Source: JBHJGO01 sp050331715
GTDB taxonomy: Bacteria; Cyanobacteriota; Cyanobacteriia; Cyanobacteriales; Microcoleaceae
Length of the DNA: 64,000 bases
Reading direction: 5' to 3'
Assembly: GCA_050331715.1 (NCBI GenBank)
Contig: JBHJGO010000046.1
Coordinates: 10,184-74,183, forward strand
Shown: piece by piece, positions 59,582-64,000 of the stretch
How positions within the stretch are numbered: the stretch's first letter is position 1
Layout: each line of letters starts with the position of its first letter
Notes under the pieces: generated by a model
Told to the model about the DNA's origin: nothing
The model's input: the letters and a program-made list of their open reading frames with translations, nothing else
The model's database searches: none
Program-made: the position numbers and the translations under genes

Positions 59582-62500
59582 ATGAAAATCCTGCATGGCA
59601 CCTGGATTCCAGAAGACTCCACAGAATTCATCCAGTCTGGAAATTTTTACTTCTGGGTTGAGACCCCTTTAGCTCAGGGTTCCTCTCGGAAATCTAGTAA
59701 GAACAATCCGCAGCGGCATCCTTTTCATCTGCAAGGGGCTGAACTCTCTAGTTTTCTAGCCCAGGAGTTAGGCGTTAAGGGCAAAGAAGAGATTGATTGG
59801 TCAAGTGCGATTTCAACCTGTTCTTTCCTGCTACCCACAGCGGATAACCAACCTCTTCCATCGATTGAACTGTCTCGCTATTGGGAAACGGAACTGCCAG
59901 AATCCTTTGAATTTGCTGCCTGGGACATCGAATGTTATCGGGTGACGACACGGGTGAAACTGAGTAGCTACAGCTATGCTCAGGTGAATCATGTGATGCG
60001 ATGGCTGAATGATCTCCACTTTCTCACTGTTTATGGCGAAGGGGAAATGCAGTTGGGGTCAGACCTGTTCTTCTGGTATCACTACACCCAAGCCCTGAAG
60101 CAAGTCTTATTAAATGATCAGTACATTCCGAGCCTGAAATATCACCCACTCCCCACTAAAAGTAAGAGCAAAAAAGCAAAACTTTCCGCCTTTGAGATTT
60201 ATCCTGGTTGGGAAATTGTCTCAGAACAGTGGGAGGCCATTCAACAAACCTTTGCCGCATCCATGCCGCTCGTCTGTGGCTGTGGGTTTGAGACTGCACC
60301 AGATTCTCCCCAGATGCACCAGCCAGAATCCCTACTGCATCACTTTTCCGAGTGTTTAATGACGGAAATTGTCACCCATACACCCTCTGTTGCCAAGTTC
60401 GAGAAGCAAATTGCCGGAACTTTACTGGAAAAATGTCTGGATCCGGATCAGATTGCTCTGGGCAAGTCCAGCGATATGGCCCTGGAGGAATACCAGAAAT
60501 GGCAAGCCTGGCGACAACGAATTAACTATACCCAGACTGAGATCCCGTTTTACCTCTATTTCCAACTGAATTCGGCAAACCAGCCGGAGGAACCCTGGGA
60601 GCTGCAATTTTTGGTAGCCCCAAAGCATGATCCTTCCTTGCGATTAGCCCTGTTAGATTACTGGCAAATGGACTCAACCCAGCGAACCACCACGCAGCAA
60701 TGGCTGGGGCAGGATTTTGAATCTAACCTACTTCTCAATCTGGGTTACGCCTCCCGCATCTATCCCCAACTCTGGGAAGGGCTGGAAACGGCTGAACCGA
60801 CGGAAGTTTATCTGGACTTGGAGGCGGCCTTTGACTTTCTGAAAGAAACGGCTTGGGTGCTGGAGTCTGCTGGGTACAAGGTGATTGTTCCCGCTTGGTG
60901 GACACCGAAAGGGCGCAAGCGAGCCAAGCTGCGCCTCAAGGCTTCCCGGAGTAGTGCTGGCAACTCCAAGGACACGAAATCCTACTTTGGCCTGGATACC
61001 CTGGTGCAATATCGCTATCAACTGGCGATTGGCGATGAACCGGTAACGCCGGAAGAATGGCAACAATTGGTGGCGGCGAAAACACCCCTGATTCAGTTTC
61101 GGGGTCAGTGGATTGAACTCGATCCGGCAAAAATGCAGCAGATGTTGGAATTCTGGCAAGCCCATGGGGAAGATGGAGCGGAAATGTCCCTGATTGAACT
61201 GCTGCAAAAACAAGCGGAGGCCGATGAGGAACTGGACTTTGAACGGGATGAAGCTCTGGAGGAAATGTTGGTCAAGTTGCAGGACAAAAATCGCCTGGAA
61301 CCGATGGAAGACTTGCCGGAATTGCAGGGAACGCTGCGGGATTATCAAAAACGAGGCGTGGCTTGGTTGGATTATCTAGAAAGTTTGGGGTTAAATGGCT
61401 GTCTGGCCGATGACATGGTGTTGGGAAAAACGGTGCAGGTGATCGCCAGCCTGGTTCAAGAAAAAGCGATACAGGAAACATCAGATGCTGAACAACAAAC
61501 CCCCACATTGCTGATTGCTCCCACTTCTGTTCTTGGCAACTGGCAAAAGGAGATTAACAAGTTTGCCCCCCATCTTAAAACTCAAGTGCATCACGGCAGT
61601 CAACGGACTCAAGATCCGAAGGTGTTTAAAACCCTTTGTCAGGATTTAGATGTAGTGATTACCTCCTATACTTTGGTTCGGAAGGATACGAAATTACTGG
61701 GAGGAATCGATTGGCATCGGGTGGTTCTGGATGAAGCTCAAAATATCAAAAATCCCAAAACAGCCCAAACCAAGGAAATTCTCAAACTCTCAGCTCAACA
61801 TCGACTGGCTCTAACGGGAACCCCTGTAGAAAACCGTTTACTAGATTTATGGTCGATTTTCAACTTTCTCAACCCCGGTTATCTCGGCAAACAAAATCAA
61901 TTTCGTAAAAGCTTTGAATTACCAATTCAAAAAGACAATGATCGGCGGCAGAGTGTCACCCTGAAAAAGTTAGTAGAGCCGTTCATTCTACGGCGCGTTA
62001 AAACGGATCAATCAATCATCAAGGATTTACCCGACAAAGTTGAACAAAAAGTTTACTGCAATCTGACCAAAGAACAGGCTTCCCTCTACGAAGCGGTGGT
62101 CAAAGATGTAGAACGTCAATTAGCAGAAGCCGAAGGCATTCAACGCAAGGGATTAATTCTCTCAACCTTGATGAAACTGAAGCAAATTTGTAATCATCCT
62201 CGACAATTTCTCCAGGATGAGAGTGAATTTTCGGCGGAGCGATCGCATAAACTCTCTCGACTGAATGAAATGCTAGAAGAAGCCTTTTCCGAAGGAGAAA
62301 GCCTATTGATTTTTACCCAGTTCCGTGAGATCGGTGATGCCCTGGAACAGGAATTGAGAAATCATCATCACAATACTTACTACATTCATGGGGGAACCAA
62401 TCGGAATAAGCGAGAACAAATGATCGCCGATTTTCAAGATCCAGCGACGCCTCCCAGTGCCTTTATTCTGTCACTCAAAGCAGGAGGTGTGGGGATTACT

Positions 62501-62782
62501 TTAACCAAAGCCAATCATGTCTTCCATTTTGATCGCTGGTGGAATCCTGACGTTGAAGATCAGGCCACAGATCGGGCCTTCCGAATTGGTCAGAAGAAGA
62601 ATGTTTTTGTGCATAAATTTGTTACTTTAGGATCCCTGGAGGAAAAAATTGATCAAATGATTGAAGACAAGAAAAAGTTATCTTCCCTGGTGGTCGGTTC
62701 CGATGAATCCTGGCTTACTGAACTGGACAATGATACCTTTAAACAATTAATTGCTCTGAATCGCAGTGCCGTTCTAGATTAG
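59582..62782 (+). CDS. SNF2-family DNA helicase/ATPase with altered Walker A
   Basis: A Swi2/Snf2 remodelling-type ATPase of 1,066 residues. The N-terminal ~570 residues are the bacterial accessory domain (WIPEDSTEFIQSG near the start). The helicase core starts LRDYQKRGVAWLDYL. Motif I reads CLADDMVLGKT where family members have DDMGLGKT; Gly to Val at residue 613. Motif II is VLDEAQNIKNP, motif III ALTGTPVENRL, motif V SLKAGGVGITLT, motif VI DQATDRAFRIGQ. I take the ATG at 59582, preceded by AGGGAAAA, over a TTG at 59558. Followed after 55 bases by a SWIM-finger protein, its common partner. Confidence 0.93.
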   Translation: MKILHGTWIPEDSTEFIQSGNFYFWVETPLAQGSSRKSSKNNPQRHPFHLQGAELSSFLAQELGVKGKEEIDWSSAISTCSFLLPTADNQPLPSIELSRYWETELPESFEFAAWDIECYRVTTRVKLSSYSYAQVNHVMRWLNDLHFLTVYGEGEMQLGSDLFFWYHYTQALKQVLLNDQYIPSLKYHPLPTKSKSKKAKLSAFEIYPGWEIVSEQWEAIQQTFAASMPLVCGCGFETAPDSPQMHQPESLLHHFSECLMTEIVTHTPSVAKFEKQIAGTLLEKCLDPDQIALGKSSDMALEEYQKWQAWRQRINYTQTEIPFYLYFQLNSANQPEEPWELQFLVAPKHDPSLRLALLDYWQMDSTQRTTTQQWLGQDFESNLLLNLGYASRIYPQLWEGLETAEPTEVYLDLEAAFDFLKETAWVLESAGYKVIVPAWWTPKGRKRAKLRLKASRSSAGNSKDTKSYFGLDTLVQYRYQLAIGDEPVTPEEWQQLVAAKTPLIQFRGQWIELDPAKMQQMLEFWQAHGEDGAEMSLIELLQKQAEADEELDFERDEALEEMLVKLQDKNRLEPMEDLPELQGTLRDYQKRGVAWLDYLESLGLNGCLADDMVLGKTVQVIASLVQEKAIQETSDAEQQTPTLLIAPTSVLGNWQKEINKFAPHLKTQVHHGSQRTQDPKVFKTLCQDLDVVITSYTLVRKDTKLLGGIDWHRVVLDEAQNIKNPKTAQTKEILKLSAQHRLALTGTPVENRLLDLWSIFNFLNPGYLGKQNQFRKSFELPIQKDNDRRQSVTLKKLVEPFILRRVKTDQSIIKDLPDKVEQKVYCNLTKEQASLYEAVVKDVERQLAEAEGIQRKGLILSTLMKLKQICNHPRQFLQDESEFSAERSHKLSRLNEMLEEAFSEGESLLIFTQFREIGDALEQELRNHHHNTYYIHGGTNRNKREQMIADFQDPATPPSAFILSLKAGGVGITLTKANHVFHFDRWWNPDVEDQATDRAFRIGQKKNVFVHKFVTLGSLEEKIDQMIEDKKKLSSLVVGSDESWLTELDNDTFKQLIALNRSAVLD

Positions 62783-62837
62783 TAGTGGCAGGTTCTCCCC
62801 GCCCTCCTAGACAAGATAAAAAATTCCTTAAAAAACC

Positions 62838-63680
62838 ATGAGTCAATTTAGCCGTACCTGGTGGGGTCAAAAATTTATTTCAGCGCTGGAATCCTTTACG
62901 GACTCAGCCCGATTAGGACGAGGCCGTTCCTACGCCCGTAGCAAAAAAATCCTCACGTTTCAATCTGGCAAAGGAAAAATTCAGGGAACCATTCGAGGTT
63001 CTGTAAACCCCTACTTCGGCGTATACGAAGAACCCACCTACAATACTGAAATCGCCATTAAACCGATTGCCAAAAAAGATTGGTCTCGAATTATTCAATC
63101 TCTTGCCACCAATGCCAGCTTTGTCTCAAAGCTGCTCCTGAATGAAGTTCCCGAAAATATTGAGAACAGTTTTTTAGCCGTCAATCAGCATCTTCTGCCC
63201 CATAGTAAAGATGACTTTAAAACTAAGTGTTCCTGCCCGGATTATGCCAACCCCTGTAAGCACATTGCAGGTCTATGTTATCGGTTTGCCTCTGAACTGG
63301 ATGAAAATCCTTTCCTACTCTTTGAACTGCGAGGTATCTCCCAGGAAGAACTACGGGCTGAACTGGAAAAAACACCGCTTGGAAAAGCTTTGGTCGCTGG
63401 ATTAGGTGCAGAGAAACTTACCCCACAGCCAGTAGATTCCTACTATTCTAGACCTCAAACTGTGACTTTGAAATCTGAAACGGCCCTACGAGAGTTTTGG
63501 TTTGGTGCTAAACCGCTATCGCTCCCCCAGGAAGACGATAATCACACTGCCTCTATTTCCGGTATTCTGGTCAAGAAACAGGGGGATTTTCCAGCCTTTT
63601 GGGAGCGAGATAACTCATTTATTGAGGTGATGGAGGAGCTATATTACCGGGTGAAAACTAAGAATCGGGATGTTTTCTGA
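62838..63680 (+). CDS. SWIM zinc finger protein, partner of the SNF2 ATPase
   Basis: The zinc-binding motif is KCSCPDYANPCKHIAGLCY near residue 130 (Cys-x-Cys-x7-Cys-x-His). The N-terminus (FSRTWWGQKFISALESFTD) and the beta-rich segment SYARSKKILTFQSGKGKIQG are typical of bacterial SWIM proteins that sit beside SNF2 helicases. Length is 280. The pair is likely an operon, with 55 bases between stop and start, and may act in DNA repair or recombination, but the biochemical role of the family is unclear. Confidence 0.87.
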   Translation: MSQFSRTWWGQKFISALESFTDSARLGRGRSYARSKKILTFQSGKGKIQGTIRGSVNPYFGVYEEPTYNTEIAIKPIAKKDWSRIIQSLATNASFVSKLLLNEVPENIENSFLAVNQHLLPHSKDDFKTKCSCPDYANPCKHIAGLCYRFASELDENPFLLFELRGISQEELRAELEKTPLGKALVAGLGAEKLTPQPVDSYYSRPQTVTLKSETALREFWFGAKPLSLPQEDDNHTASISGILVKKQGDFPAFWERDNSFIEVMEELYYRVKTKNRDVF

Positions 63681-63843
63681 GCTAACCTGTCAGATAAAGT
63701 GGCGATCAAAGGCGGGAGCTTCAGGATATCACCGTCAATAGACTCTCAGGCTGAGCCAAATTCAGCCTCACCATTTGCCGGGGATGCTGAGCAATTCAGC
63801 CAGAATCGGCTCTTGGATGAGTACAAGCAACAGTAGAGGGTAA

Positions 63844-64000
63844 CTACTCAGGTTGGGGAAGAGGCAAATCAGGATTACCTCGAAGAGTCTGCCTGAGAGA
63901 ATTCAGTACAGGAATGCCTTGCTTACGCAGAGTGGAAATATAGCCTCGAATGCGACAGAACATCCGAGCCCCACTCATTGAACGGAACCCCCCAGAGATT
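63844..64000 (-). mobile_element. C-terminal end of an IS66-type transposase (cut by the window edge)
   Basis: The reverse strand from the window edge is open for 51 codons to a TAG at 63844. The peptide runs ISGGFRSMSGARMFCRIRGY then ISTLRKQGIPVLNSL and ends in a proline-rich tail. KxxSGGFRS followed by a helix with ISTLRKQ is the C-terminal end of IS66-family transposases, after the last catalytic Glu. The rest of the element would lie to the right. No matching terminal repeat was recognised in the 160 bases to its left. Confidence 0.7.

Overview
The window reads as chromosomal DNA from a cyanobacterium, probably a filamentous or otherwise large-genome one. Direct evidence is kaiB-kaiC, the fbp-tal / zwf-opcA pentose-phosphate cluster, a 43-residue Psb30 (Ycf12) photosystem II peptide, Ycf20, SipA, plant-type glycerate 3-kinase, a cyanobacterial-style exosortase and a large Ser/Thr-His hybrid kinase. 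At least 17 copies of the HIP1 octamer GCGATCGC are present where about one is expected by chance. No rRNA, tRNA or CRISPR array was seen.

Layout. 0-6.5 kb: the 5' end of a glutathione S-transferase-like gene, a family 2 glycosyltransferase, threonine synthase (thrC), a GIY-YIG protein and a prolyl oligopeptidase. 6.8-12.6 kb: the oxidative pentose phosphate cluster, transcribed leftward as fbp-tal, a 0.5 kb hairpin-bearing spacer, then zwf-opcA. 12.9-18.7 kb: a regulatory block holding a RHH/HTH-like protein, a GXWXG/DUF4334 protein, kaiB-kaiC without an adjacent kaiA, a 51-residue PirA-like PII-interacting peptide with an NtcA-type box upstream, SipA and a LysR regulator. 19-24.5 kb: an ammonium transporter overlapping a gene with a possible TIR-like domain, aspartate kinase and purC. 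24.7-27.8 kb: an Omp85/BamA protein with an unusually long low-complexity N-terminal region, and psb30. 27.9-35.9 kb: a signalling cluster of a 1,782-residue hybrid kinase and two response regulators, one with degenerate GGDEF and EAL domains. 36-55 kb: housekeeping and envelope genes (alr, a hydrolase, a CDF transporter, a GT39 transferase, ycf20, glycerate kinase, ppk1, NDH-2, a RecB-like nuclease, a kinase-WD40 protein, a rhodanese-like protein, a sugar aminotransferase and an exosortase). 55-64 kb: an ECF sigma/anti-sigma pair, then a stretch with many damaged or altered genes: a dynamin-like GTPase with a broken G4 motif, a frameshifted remnant, a methyltransferase with an in-frame stop, a SNF2 helicase with an altered Walker A, a SWIM-finger partner and an IS66-type transposase end.

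The most distinctive non-coding feature is a family of three ~110 bp MITE-like elements with ATAGCAATC-type terminal inverted repeats and a strong internal hairpin. Two of the three form the 3' end of a gene: one supplies the stop codon of sipA, the other the last seven codons and stop of the hybrid kinase. Heptanucleotide tandem repeats (TTRGTCA-like) sit at several gene ends. The kaiBC-pirA-sipA-lysR-amt neighbourhood puts clock, nitrogen and light/stress regulators side by side. No wholly new multi-gene system could be shown; the MITE-gene fusions and the amt/TIR-like pair are the best leads.
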